DNA of 64,000 nt from Micrasema longulum (GCA_022494885.1 JAGVSM010003514.1:96934-160933), one strand, 5' to 3'; shown: positions 52,188 to 62,998, counted from the stretch's first letter. The notes: a model not told the origin generated them from the letters alone. Numbers and translations are program-made.

Positions 52188-53165
52188 GTTGCGAGGGGTT
52201 GAATATTGTCAGAAGAAGTCCGAACATATGTAAACACAACAATTCTTAAGCGATACTTTAGTTCTGTCAAACTACCGCCAAGATCACAAAACGCGGACTA
52301 CACAGTCCAGAAAGGCCCGCGATCGGCTCAGTTGTGCGGATTCGGCGGATATATCGCGACGGTAATACCTCTATCAACTCACCAACACTGCATGGCCAGC
52401 GGGAATTAATAAAAAGTTTCTTTGTAAAACAAGTGGCTTGTGAGCATGTACCAAAATGGCGGAACTTTGGATAACTTCGCAACGCTGGGGGAGCGGGGTG
52501 GGCTACCCCCTCCGCGGGCTTCGTGTCGTCACGCGGGAGCTTTGTGAGCCGCCGAACGACCGACAATCTTTACTTCGGAAAACTCTTCCAAACAGGCGTC
52601 GAAACTCGCAAAAAGTTATAAAGAACACCGAAACGCATTGTTGTATAGTTTTATTAACTTTTGACCGGCTTCATTGCACTTTTATCGTGTTTAAAGTAGT
52701 TTAGGCGAGAGGCGACGCGGATACGCTCCGGCGAGCCGTTTGTTCACCGAGGGTTAGAAGTGGAAAATCAATAACTCACTACCGGGCCGCGTACTGTTCT
52801 TTGCTTTATCATTCACTAATAATTCGCGAAGTAAACTTATTCTCGACTTTTTAAACAATATTGTTGCTTTGTTTATTAAAGTTTATAATTGTTTGAAGTA
52901 ATTTGGTTTGTTTGGAAGAGTTTCGCGTATGCGTTAGTTGAGAAGTGAGCTGAAAAGTGCGACGTGCTCGGAACAAACTTGCCCAAAGTTTTGTGACGTA
53001 GGCCACAAAGAAGTTGTCGGTCCGGCGCGGAGCGAGGAAGGGGGGTGGGGTCATCATCCCCCGAATATGAGGTAGATTGGAGGGTTAAAAATTGGAGGGG
53101 TAACGAAGAGGGTAAACTCCCTGGAAGAGTTTGAATGTAAAACAATATATGGAGCACTGGGTGCG
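52188..53165. promoter_or_regulatory. One-kilobase CpG-richer, repeat-free island
   Basis: This is the longest GC-richer block in the window and has many CpGs. It holds overlapping open frames on both strands (67, 82 and 99 codons near 52.2-52.7; 68 and 93 codons near 52.9-53.1). None has a recognised domain. Homeodomain-like TTTATCGTG, TTTATTAAAG and AATCAATAAC sites are present. It could be a promoter with 5' UTR sequence or a large enhancer. No exon can be supported. Confidence 0.35.
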
Positions 53166-54000
53166 GAGGAAAGTTTGTCCATCGATTGTTAGTTTTATGA
53201 GTGCGGGGATTACTTGCATCTTCTTTCGTATTATTTTATGTAAGGTGTGTGTGTGAATATTTGGTTGCAAATTCCACTATTTCAAATTAAGATGGAAGAA
53301 ATATAGTATTGTTTTGGAGTATTAAATGAAACTAATTAATTTAAACTAAGTCACTGCTTCATTGAAAGTCAAAACGAACTTAAATTTAGTAAAATATATA
53401 AAGTTAAGCTTTTTAACAAACTTCTAGTGAGAAAGGGCTAATTTTATTAATGAAATGGAGCATATTGATATTTTTTAAATCTTGACATACTATATGTCAA
53501 CATATGCAATCAATAAAAAGACAATAAATATACTTTTTAATTTACAATAATTTTTTTATATTTCTTATTTTATTTACATTTTTTTGCGTTTATTTGTTAC
53601 ATTTTTTATTACCTAATATTTAACTTTTTTTATGAAAAAAAATCTCTTAAATAGGCATGGCCTGTGCGTGGGTATACTAAATTTAGAATACATTATGAAA
53701 TCTATGAATATATCAGATAAAAAAACATATTAATCAAAAATTGAAAGTTACATTCTGTTTTTTTTTTAAATATAAGTTAGTGGAAAATACACCTTTGTCA
53801 CAAGTTTTGGGAATAAACCTCTTTTAAGTGTAATTTTATGAATCTTTATTGTAAGTAACGCGAGAAAATAATTTATTTGATAGACTCTACACTGTTTGAA
53901 CACATAAATAAAGCACCATAAAATTGATAAAATAAAGACATCTTTTCGAATTTATAATATATGTCTTAGAGATTAAATAATAAATTTGATATTTGAAACC
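53166..54000. other. AT-rich stretch, nothing recognised
   Basis: Chance frames only. A T-rich tract occupies 53570-53640. Confidence 0.3.
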
Positions 54001-54004
54001 GTTT

Positions 54005-54320
54005 AATGGGTTATTTTTCCTTTGTGCAGATAAAACCCGCTTTCTCAGCAACAATAATTTTCCCTTTGTACCTGGGTTTATCTTTGCACAATAAAGTATG
54101 GAAGACCGGCTATTTCCCGCCAATTTATACGCCGGTGCATGATTGGTCCGTGGTTCTTCGAGCAAACAACTTGCGTGGAAAAACGCAACTATCGCAAATA
54201 TTTAATTTACTGCATTTTTATAAAGAGAGGTTCTTTGGTAATCTGACAAACAACAATATATTGCGTATAAGTGGAGCAAAATGGTCCCGAATAGGAATGT
54301 TTGATTTAGTGAGCTAGAGA
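54005..54320. promoter_or_regulatory. Repeat-poor island with a GATA-containing inverted repeat
   Basis: TTGTGCAGATAAAACCC (54022-54038) and GGGTTTATCTTTGCACAA (54074-54091) are near-perfect inverted copies. Each contains a GATA site, and they are 35 bp apart. A 103-codon frame runs through the patch (54006-54317) without a known domain. A regulatory element is favoured. Confidence 0.3.
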
Positions 54321-54348
54321 ATGAAATATTTGTACTTTTAAATGTGAG

Positions 54349-54380
54349 TTTTCGAGACGTACCCGTCTCTTCGTCTAGAC
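54349..54380 (-). ncRNA. Hammerhead motif with a perfect stem II
   Basis: On the minus strand, stem II pairs GAGAC with GTCTC (54369-54354) around a GGGTAC loop, and GAAA follows at 54353-54350. The box before it reads CTAGACGA, one inserted base away from CTGACGA, and separated by a one-base spacer from stem II. It is probably inactive. Confidence 0.45.
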
Positions 54381-54706
54381 ACTAATTAAACCAACTTGCA
54401 AATTCCACTATACACCTTCACCATGGTAGTAATAAAACAAACGTGCTGATAGGATAGCTACACGCAGATAGTAGCCAACACCAACGTGCACTGATAAAAA
54501 TTTCATAAAATGTTTTTGTGGGAGAAATAGTATTTCATCAACCTTCGGACCGGAAAAATCAAACGAAAAAAAATGTATAATCAGTGCACGTTAGTGTTAG
54601 CTAATTACACCATGTGTCATATCAGCACGATGAATCTAAAGTGTCTTGCAACCACTACTATAGTGAATGCGTATAGTAGGATCTGCATGTTGGTGTAAAT
54701 AGTGTC

Positions 54707-54735
54707 CTGATCAAGAGACGGGTATGTTTCGCTTT
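54707..54735 (+). ncRNA. Decayed hammerhead motif
   Basis: CTGATCA (54707-54713) differs from CTGATGA by one base. GAGAC at 54715-54719 pairs imperfectly with GTTTC, and the GAAA box is lost. It is the right-hand partner of the inverted pair. Confidence 0.35.
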
Positions 54736-55026
54736 TATTTGTCACTACTAATTTTAACGCAAATATTTGTGGAAAAGAGAAAAAAACATAATTTAAAAAA
54801 ATGAGAAAAAATATTCTAAAAATAATAAACTTACCAACGCTAAAAGTGCACCTATATTTCGGTAGTCAGGTGGCAGAAGGGACAAACTTTTATTTTCTAA
54901 AATGTTTAGGGGCGCTGAAACAACACTCAATTTTAAGACTATAATTCAGAAACATAAATATTTTAGTGTTATATTTAGATAATAAATTACTTATTGTGTA
55001 TGCAGACAATTGGTAGAATTCCATAT

Positions 55027-55266
55027 TTAATTTGGTAATGTATCCAAAATAAAACAAGTTTATTGGATTGTAATTCTACTTTATTTTTTATAAAATATAC
55101 AAAGGGTATATTGTGACGCGTTTCGTCTTGTTAGAACATTTGAGCTTGTTTGAAAATGTTCTAACAAGACGAAACGCGTCACAATATACCCTTTGTATAT
55201 TTTATGAAAAATAAAGTAGAATTACAATCCAATAAACTTGTTTTATTTTGGATACATTACCAAATT
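55027..55266. repeat. Palindrome with arms of about 113 bp (P family)
   Basis: The left and right arms match almost base for base (a single substitution noticed) around an 11-base loop. The centre has a GTCTTGTTAGAACATTT stem. Next to it lies GACGAAACGCGTCAC, a GAAACGCGTC string like the 3' part of many Penelope-type hammerheads, but a CTGANGA box is missing. The related copy at 6553 lacks the centre. High arm identity suggests recent formation or gene conversion. Confidence 0.75.
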
Positions 55267-55439
55267 AATAAATTACTGTTCTTAATGACGTTTTTTTTTC
55301 TATGTGTATTTACTATAATTTTTATGAAAACTTTTGAAAACAAAAAAATACAAAAAAATACAGATGGTCCCTTCTCCCATCTGACTACTGATTTATTATT
55401 CATAGATTACAACAGAGAAATGGAACATATAAAAAAGGA

Positions 55440-55650
55440 AATAAGGATGTTTAAGCATTTCAGAGCTTGTAAGTGGTCGTTTTACATTTTGTGCAACATT
55501 TATTATTGTGCTTTTGTTCAAATAACCATATTCTTTCAATTCTTCGATTTGTTGAACTTAATGAAGATAAAAAGATGAAACCTTTATTAATAAGGGTGAG
55601 ATTCATCTGACTGAATTATTACACCTACCTACTAGGCAACGCCTGATTTA
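55440..55650 (-). mobile_element. Family M, decayed copy
   Basis: AGATGAAACCTTTATTAATA, GGGTGAGATTCATCTGACTG and CACCTACCTACTAGGCAACG follow the family order. The upstream CTTGTAAGTGGTCG and ACATTTTGTG blocks are weaker. Confidence 0.55.
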
Positions 55651-55694
55651 AAAAAAATATTTTTATGTTTCTTCTTGGACAAGTTGGTTTGGAC

Positions 55695-55843
55695 CAGTGT
55701 TTTTCAACTTTTTGAATACGCGACACCCTTAGGGATAGAAAAAGATCTGGCACTACCCATTCTCCTTAGGATGTCAGTTTTTCAAACCTTCCTTTTCACC
55801 TTTGCGTTATTTGTGTCCGCGACCCACAGGTTAAAAAACACTG
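55695..55843. mobile_element. hAT-type MITE
   Basis: It begins CAGTGTTTTTCAACTTTTT and ends AGGTTAAAAAACACTG, inverted termini typical of hAT elements. CGCGACAC and CGCGACCCACAGG are the usual subterminal blocks. The 8-base flanks GTTTGGAC and GTATATAC match at five positions, consistent with an old 8-bp target duplication. Confidence 0.7.
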
Positions 55844-55882
55844 GTATATACAAATTATTTGTATTATAAATCCTCTTTCTCT

Positions 55883-55932
55883 GAACATACTCTAGAGTAT
55901 GTTCACTAATAGAAAAGTTTTAAAACTTTTCT
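55883..55932. repeat. Two adjacent perfect 22-base palindromes
   Basis: The first spans 55883-55904 (half-site GAACATACTCT) and the second 55911-55932 (half-site AGAAAAGTTTT). They are separated by 6 bases. Both are exact self-complements. They lie just after the hAT MITE. Confidence 0.8.
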
Positions 55933-56053
55933 TTTTGAATTATGTTATTAATTTATGACTTGAAAACGAATACGCACAATTTTTGTTTAATAGTGGTACC
56001 AATTTGTACCGCAAGGAAATTACATAGTAAAAAGATTTTTATTTTTCCAGTAC

Positions 56054-56541
56054 GATAAAGGAGATCACCCAGCTTTCATATCCGTTTGGGCTAATTTTGA
56101 AAGTGCCGGCCATCCAAATTAAATTTAATATTATAATAGAGTATTACAAAATAATCCCCTTTAATTATCAGACTTAAGTTTTAAGTCAAGATTATTTTAT
56201 CAAGAAGTGGATATATTTGTTTGATTAAGAGAATTATAGAGGATAACGTTAAAGAGATTTTTTTTTCAATTTTATCCCTAAGCTTTTTTATAATGCACGT
56301 GAGACTAAAACGCAATTAACTACTATTACACCAGTTTTGACAAAGCAAAACTGCTTTACATCTATGCTAAGTGATACTTTGAGGCTAAATATTCAAACGT
56401 AAATATAATCTCTGAGAATTGACTTACAACTTTGGTATTCTAATAAAAAATGTTTATAATGCTGAGTTCTAATTAAATAATGCGTGCATATTTGTTGGCC
56501 CGTAAAGTAAAAATGAGCCCAATCTGAGTGATCTCCTTTAC
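56054..56541. mobile_element. Inverted-repeat element of about 490 bp
   Basis: GATAAAGGAGATCACCCAG at the left and CTGAGTGATCTCCTTTAC at the right are inverted. The match extends through GGGCT-AATTTT and a GGCC block, about 45 bp per arm. There is no coding content. Confidence 0.55.
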
Positions 56542-57095
56542 AAAAATATATGAAAATCCCACATTATAACCGAACCACAAAAATGTTTGAAAAAAAAACT
56601 TATTTGCTATCATCATTATAAAATTGAGGCTCTATGCACAAATGATCCCCGAGACTTACTTTTTGGGACTAATTACATCAAAATTACGAAAATTAATTAA
56701 AAATGTTCAAATAAATATTTTTATTTTTTATTTTCTTTTATTTAGGAAACATACCGTACATTTACAAGGTTTAATATTTTACACAATTAGTCTTAACTCT
56801 AATGGACCAGTGAAGTTTCCATATTTTAAAGCAGTTAAATGTAAGGTTAATTATGAAAGTATAAAAAAGAGAAGGGAAAAAAGATATGAAAGTTGTTTAA
56901 AAATTAAAATTTAAGTAGAAAAAGATATTTTAAAGTTTGTTGTTTGTAGTGAGTATTTATAAATGGAAATAATATTAAAAACGAAGAAAACTGTAAGAGT
57001 AGATAAATGTGAAGAATTGAAATAAAGAATGAAAAACATGCTCAGATGTAAAAATAAAATTAAATAGTATTAACATTAAAAAAAAAAATACAAAT
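56542..57095. other. AT-rich stretch, nothing recognised
   Basis: A 96-codon frame (56624-56914) has no recognised domain and AT-biased codons. Confidence 0.3.
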
Positions 57096-57099
57096 ATGT

Positions 57100-57175
57100 A
57101 CCGACTATGATTAGTCACATGTCAGAGGCCCCGGGTTATATTCCCATTTTCTCTAGCACAGTTAATCAGCATTAA
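57100..57175 (+). mobile_element. tRNA-like SINE remnant
   Basis: CATGTCAGAGGCCCCGGGTT resembles a group A B-box arm (GGTCTCGGGTT). The A-box side and body are poor. Confidence 0.3.
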
Positions 57176-57269
57176 AATATTTGGGTGAATCGTCAAAACA
57201 TACATAAAAAATATTTAATAAAAAAAATATTCAGAAATTCGTTTGTATCGACAAATAGATGTTATAATT

Positions 57270-57510
57270 TTATTACAATATTTGAGTTTGTCCAAATGTT
57301 CGTAGACAAAAGACTGGATTTCTCTCCCTCGGGAGTCATTAAGAATAACAAATTACAACAGGGATGGAAACATAGGCAAAATGGTGAATGTTACTCAATG
57401 TGTAAATTGGCACTTAAACCAGCCAATGATAGGTCATAAGCCCTGTAAATGCCTTGACTACCATATTCCCTTATTTAAGGTATTCTCCATCCCTCTTGTA
57501 ATTTGTTAAT
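57270..57510 (+). mobile_element. Family M, compact copy
   Basis: ATTTGAGTTTGTCCAAATG starts one arm. AGGGATGGAAACATAGG, GGTGAATGTTACTCAATGTG, CACTTAAACCAGCCAATG and ACTACCATATTCCC follow. It ends CATCCCTCTTGTAATTTG, inverted relative to the ACAAATTACAACAGGGATGG-like block at 57349. Confidence 0.6.
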
Positions 57511-58355
57511 TATGATTTTATGTTTAATGTTTCTACCTCTCTAATGGAGCAAGACGCTCGTGTCAATTACGCACTACTTGTATAAAAAGATTTACAACAA
57601 TTTCTAAGCGAGTATATTTTATTACAAAAATTAATTCATACAGCTTGGAAATAGGGGTATGAGAGGGTTGAATATGATTCATGAATTTTGATTGAAATAA
57701 TTTTATATTTTCAATATTTTTTATTTTTCGATGTAATTTATGAAAAAAATTATTTCCGAGAAAGAAGAGTGATTTTGTCCTGCGCTAATTTTGCACTTAA
57801 GTACATTTTAATGAAAAGTTATTTTTTTCTTAAATTTGTTAAAACAAACTTTTGTCTTTTGAAAAACATGTATTGTAGATTCTTCTTTAAAAATGTCATC
57901 GACTGTATTTACACGAAATTCTTTGAATACTAAATGAGATGTTATAAAACACTACATTCTGGTCATTTGAATTGTCATTTTAATAATGTTTTTTTGTGAA
58001 ATTAATAAACAATATGAATTCGATTTTCAACATCCTCCCCATATCTCAAATACATACTGTAAAATCGATCATATTAGGGCACAATACACACTTTTTATAC
58101 TTTTTAATTGAATTAAACAATAAAGAAAATTACATAATATAAACTCACCATAATTAAATTGAGAAATAATATGTTGGCGATATTTTTTTATATATAACGA
58201 CCCTTTTAGACTTTTACTAACTCCACAACATTTTAAGAAACATTTTTATAACTGTATTTTTTGAACTTGGTAATGCGTGTATTGTGTAAGAGACGCGATT
58301 ATAAACTGGATATCATATCAAATTTATAACTCGTATACTTGTAACAATATATAAC
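57511..58355. other. AT-rich stretch, nothing recognised
   Basis: No feature can be supported. Confidence 0.3.
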
Positions 58356-58530
58356 GAGAGATGGTGCACGATATGTCCGTAGGTGAGAAAGGTGACAAGT
58401 GCCAGAAAACTAAATGACACTCAATCGGCTTCCGACTAAGAGGATATTTCTCAGGAAATCACGTTACAAATTGACACTGTGTCAAGCGAATTCTAGATCT
58501 GAAACAAACCAGAGCCTTTATTCAAGCTAA
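58356..58530. other. Small GC-richer patch
   Basis: Repeat-free sequence without a frame. AATTGACACTGTGTCAAG (about 58471) contains a TTGACAC/GTGTCAA inverted pair. Confidence 0.2.
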
Positions 58531-59309
58531 ATTAACAATTTTTATTTTGCAATTGGGAAATATCACATTTTTTTAGAATTTTAAATTAATAAGGGTCTAT
58601 GAATTACAGTCAAATAAAAAAAAATAGTTTTTTTGTACTTATTAATAGAATTAAAAAAAAGTTTTCAAATTTATAATTTGGTATTCTCACCTCAAAATTA
58701 TAATTTGGTTCGTTGCATTGGCCATGCCTCTAATGTGTCACGATTTCGTTACATTTTGAACCTTGTTTGTGCCCGTTTTAATTTAAATAGAACATCGCCA
58801 CGAATTTCGACCCCACGATTGTCAAGGGCAAAGTATTTTTTTATAATTTTATTTGAAAAATATGTATGAAAACATTTTACCACAACATCCATATTGATTT
58901 GAACATGCAAGTAATTTTTCTAAACGCATGTCACATGTTTTTGTCGGTATTCATAGCATGTGATATTTCTCTATCTTACAATCTTGCACATTTTGCATTT
59001 GTATTTGTTTTCCATAGTTTTTTAAATAAAATATTTAACTTATGTTTGAGCACCCGATGATAGATTGCTCGAAAATTGGTTTATTGGGACTTCAGTACAT
59101 CTATGTTTTTTGGAAAAAAACGTTTTTCTTTTATAATATAACAAGTTACCCAACCCAGTAAGCCATGCAAATAATATATAAAATAAGGTATTTTCATGTT
59201 TTTTTTTACTATACACAAATATATATTCAAATATTTATTACTTTATGGAAACATACAGACAGACAGACATGTAGACTCTACAATGATTATTTACGTACTT
59301 TTTAAATTT
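58531..59309. other. AT-rich stretch with a short direct repeat
   Basis: A TTTATAATTTGGT / ATTATAATTTGGT repeat, 29 bp apart, occurs at about 58668-58709. Nothing else is recognised. Confidence 0.3.
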
Positions 59310-59745
59310 TTATTTACTATAAATACGGCCGTAGCCAATTACAAGACAAAGAAGTAAAAGTGCAAGAAACTGAACCAAAGGAACATAAATCTTTGAAGCA
59401 AAAACAAACAAGGGCAGTAAAATAATGGTAAACAATATATTCATAAACATAAAAACTAAGGTTCCTCTTAGAAGATTTGATAAATAGCAGATTTGAATTT
59501 CTGGTGACACGGTTGGCAACAAGAAAAGAATTTGATTGCAACAGAGATGGGACAGCTTGAAATATAAAGTATTTTGAAGGTCTATCTAGGTTCTACGTTT
59601 CTCCAATGAAGACAGATTGAGAGATTGTTCTATTTCAAAATAGGAATAATCGGTCCTTTGCAATCCGAGCAACCATGTCACTTGTCTTAGAAAACGGTGT
59701 TGGGCTAACTCGATTTGGTCAATATAAATCCTTTAGAAGACATTG
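59310..59745 (-). mobile_element. Non-LTR retrotransposon relic, RT C-terminus and 3' end
   Basis: On the minus strand one frame, broken by a single stop, gives DQIELAQHRFLRQVTWLLGL, then TDYSYFEIEQSLNLSSLEKR, then LQNTLYFKLSHL. This is the classic IE..Q+RFlR to L.L.sLe.RR...Dl.flyKll pattern of jockey/CR1-type RT tails. It continues into a 3' UTR ending GGCTACGGCCGTATTTATAG and AATAAAAA. The stop at about 59590 disables it. The 3' end is shared with 41945-42170. Confidence 0.75.
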
Positions 59746-60835
59746 TTTTTATTTATTTATTATTTACATACAATATTACATTTTGATTATTTTTTAAAAC
59801 ATTTTTAATGTTATTATTTTTTTACAGGACTCACCAAGCCAATTAATATGGCTTGTCGGTAAAGATCCTATACATCAAAACATATGATAACACTACATAG
59901 TTGTATGATAATAATTACTACTGACCTAAATATGAGGAGCGAAAAAAAAGTACACGTAATTTATGTTTTCAAATAATATTTAGAAAAGTGTAAAAAAAAA
60001 CAAAAAAACAAATAAATGATATCGCAATTATAAGATAAAAAATAAATACAAAACCGGAGTACCAAAATTTAAAACAGAAAATTTGATGGTATAAATGTTT
60101 CTAAAGCCCATATTAAAAAGAAAATGTAATGTTGGGGGTGTGTTTGTGTGTATTTGGAAGAGAGTAATTTCAATAAGCAAAAAAATACTATGATAACCGT
60201 ATTGTAAGGTAATCACTGCGAGCCGTTTTGTATGTGTTCGTTTTTGGACCCGTAAATTATGAAAGAAAACATGTTTTTTTATTCTTTGATAGATATATAT
60301 ATATAAATAGAATCGTTTAATCCACTCCAAATATTTTATTTATTTTTAACGTTATTCCTGATTTTGTAATTATTTTAATTTGGCATATCTGCCAGTTTTT
60401 TGTTGCAGATAATGTTAATTCTTGTTTTGTTCTGACCTTGAATGTATATTTTCTTTTCATTTATAATCAACTGGTGTGATTTTTTCCCTCTAATAAATAG
60501 TCATATATTTAAAACTTTGACGGCTGCTATTCAGTGTCGTATTTATAGCAATGAGTCATACAGAAATCAATATGAACTAAGAAAATACATAGGTATATTT
60601 TTTTCTCATATGAATGATTGCGTTTGCTTTGTAATTTGGAATCTCTATTTTTATTGTTGAGGGCAACGCAGAATCTACATTATCTCAAATGTAAAGTAAC
60701 TTGTACCTACAGGAATAAAGTGTCCATTTATTCAACGCCAGTGTTTTTATGGCAACTTTCGTATCGTAGTGGTAACACCATTCAAACAAAACTCCTCTTA
60801 TTTATGCTCTCCTGGAATTTTCTTTTATGTTTATC
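59746..60835. other. AT-rich stretch with a possible LINE 3' hairpin
   Basis: AAGCCA and TGGCTT flank ATTAATA at about 59838-59856 next to GTCGGTAAAGATCC, followed on the minus strand by A-rich sequence. This resembles the 3' terminal hairpin of some LINEs. The rest is A/T runs with chance frames. Confidence 0.3.
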
Positions 60836-60839
60836 GTGA

Positions 60840-61085
60840 GTAGATCGCTTCCTAAAGAGTTGGATCAGATGTGTTCCACTTGTCAGTTGTAGAATAGTCC
60901 CTTAACAAAGGCCAGCTCTGAGAAGGTGTATGTCGTATGTTTGCTGCGAACTAACGAAGACAATTATAAGATGAACAGCTTTAGGGGAGTTAAGAGCTCT
61001 CGAAATGAAGAGGGTGGGGATATTGACGATTTAGTTCTAATTCAGATCGCTGTCCTGCATCCCCTATAAATATTTTTCATCCGTG
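60840..61085. promoter_or_regulatory. Repeat-poor island
   Basis: Balanced composition with no repeat similarity. CCCCTATAAATATTTTTC near 61060 is TATA-box-like, but no downstream gene is visible. It is a conserved-element candidate by contrast. Confidence 0.25.
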
Positions 61086-61940
61086 CTTCATTCTTACTGG
61101 GGTGATATTATTTTTTTTATTTTTGGGGTGCTAAGACATAAAACCATTTCAAACATAAAACGCAAGAATACGTACGAGTAGTTTGACCAGTTATATGAAG
61201 ATATTTTTTTTGTTTATAATTTTTATTATTATTCAGAAGGTGTTTTATACTATTTGGCCTACATCACAAAACGAATTATTCTATTTTATACAATAACATG
61301 AAAAATAAATGAATATTTGGATCAAACATTGCTAGCTGATTTCTCGTAAAACGAAATCATATCAAATTGATCTAATAAAATTATTATGCTTCGGGAATAA
61401 AAACATAACATCGCTGCTGTTTTCATTATTATCCATATACGTATATGTGTATATCATCACTGTCACACGTATTATTATATAACTTTTCTACATTCCATTT
61501 TTCGACATGTATAAATTTTTATTATTTATATTTTTCTATTATTATTTTGTATATTTTTTTATTATTATTTTGTATATGGTTTTGATTACTTTGCATATTG
61601 TTTTGTTTACATGTTTATGTTTTTTAAATGTAAATAAATATTTTTGATTTATATATCGAAGAGTCCCGACTTAACCCGGGACATAAAAAAACATATAATT
61701 GTGTCTATGTAAAATTGTGTATTTTGTGCATTAAATAAAAAAATACAAAAAATCAAAATAATTTTAATTTCTCGATCTTTAATTTGATTCTGTGTCCGGG
61801 CACCAGCAGCTAAAAAATAGAGTTATCTGCGTGAAACAGGTAAAACTAGAATTCAGAATCAGTGTTTTCTTTTCGATTACCACTTTCACGTTTGTATTCT
61901 TAATTCACAGAAAGAAAATCCAAAGCTCAAAATAAATCAG
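61086..61940. other. AT-rich stretch with a small hairpin
   Basis: GTCCCG (61663-61668) and CGGGAC (61677-61682) form a hairpin. A direct repeat of TATTATTATTTTGTATAT lies near 61540-61580. There is no gene. Confidence 0.3.
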
Positions 61941-61944
61941 CTTT

Positions 61945-61998
61945 GTAGTGTATGCAGTTGGGGCGTTTATCGACCATCTTGGAGGTCCTAATATTTTT
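61945..61998 (+). mobile_element. SINE group A, head fragment
   Basis: TTTGTAGTGTATGCAGTTGG, then GGCGTTTATCGACCATCTTG and GAGGTCC, match the group A head up to just before the B-box. Confidence 0.5.
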
Positions 61999-62324
61999 TT
62001 TATTAAAAAAATAAATAAATACCATTCTGAAAAATAAAGGGATCTGCACCGCGAAATTTCCTAGTTCATGTCACCGGAATTCAGATGCGCCGTGTTAAAG
62101 TACGAATGCTATATCTTAATTAAATCATACTGATGAAATTAAATTTGATATGCAAAAATTAGTAGGTACCTATTTGTCTAATTAAAAACAGGTATCAGTA
62201 AAAACCACAGTTTTCCATGCTGAAAATATTTTACAATGGGAATTTTAATTCGGAGAGCAATTCAAAGTTTTTTTTAAATTCTCAAACGGCAACCGACATT
62301 TGTGACAGAAGCTTAATTAGAAAA

Positions 62325-62408
62325 CGTTTTCAGTGGCGAGACTCTAAATCACGAACTCCCACCCCTTGTAACTACTCAGCATGCACAACGGACCACCGCT
62401 AGACCAAC
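62325..62408 (-). mobile_element. tRNA-like head
   Basis: On the minus strand an A-box TGGTCTAGCGGTGGTCC is well kept. GGAGTTCGTGATTTAG stands at B-box distance. It may be a SINE head or a tRNA pseudogene. Confidence 0.45.
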
Positions 62409-62409
62409 G

Positions 62410-62640
62410 TACTACCCCCTAATAGGGGAAAAGATAAAAACAAGTAATTGAAACGAATGAAATCAGATGATTGAGTTTAGAAATATTTTACATCGATAAA
62501 CCAAATTTATATATATCGTCATCACCAGTGGCGCCACAGCTCGTTGAGAGCCCTGACTTCCTTTAAAAGTTGTGTCCATTCCATCCTCCACCCTGCGGCT
62601 CTTCTCCATTTCATCAAGCTGAAAAGAAGCTTTTTTTATT
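62410..62640. other. Unassigned spacer
   Basis: Nothing is recognised here. Confidence 0.25.
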
Positions 62641-62644
62641 ATTT

Positions 62645-62998
62645 GTCAATAGACTATTAAACTAAGCCATTAAAAAAATGTATGTCTTATTATCAGTGCT
62701 ATATTTTTTTGAAGTTTTGTATTTCTGAAATAACTCTAAATGTGACGTCACGGAAATTTCTCTGTTAGTTCTTCCGGTTGGTTCGTTTACGAAAAGCCAA
62801 CCGGATATCTTTAACAGCTCTAATATCATTGGTTGGTTCGTATGAACCAGTGACGTCGATCGAAGTAGTGCGTTTGCATTAATTAATTTTTTTTGAACAT
62901 TTTCAAGAAACTTTGCGGTACAATTGAATGCTTTAATTTTTACCGCGCGCAACAAAATATTTTTTAAATCCAATTTCCCGTAGGGCTGAAGTTCTTCT
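62645..62998 (+). mobile_element. Family G, best-kept copy
   Basis: The blocks in order are AGACTATTAAACTAAGCC, ATTTCTGAAATAACTC, TGTGACGTCACGG, a CCGGTTGG...CCAACCGG hairpin (62770-62803), GTATGAACCAGTGACGTCG, TTCAAGAAACTTTGCGGTAC and TTTTTACCGCGCGC. There is no frame. The two TGACGTC motifs again bracket the central hairpin. Confidence 0.7.

Larger units (their letters stand above)
54340..54740. mobile_element. Inverted pair of HHR-b repeats, each with a hammerhead remnant
   Basis: Left and right halves are reverse complements of each other over about 170 bp, with moderate divergence. Shared blocks include ACCAACWTGCA, CACTATAC/TACTATAC, CGTGCTGATA and AACGTGCACTGAT. The outer ends are hammerhead cores: minus strand at 54380-54349, plus strand at 54707-54731. 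The centre (about 54515-54570) is a unique AT-rich loop. The layout resembles inverted terminal fragments often left by Penelope-like insertions. Confidence 0.6.

Noticed and set aside
59310..59541. Two minus-strand hydrophobic frames as a membrane protein
   Set aside because: They continue the LINE RT C-terminus and its 3' UTR; the frame upstream gives the RT tail motif.
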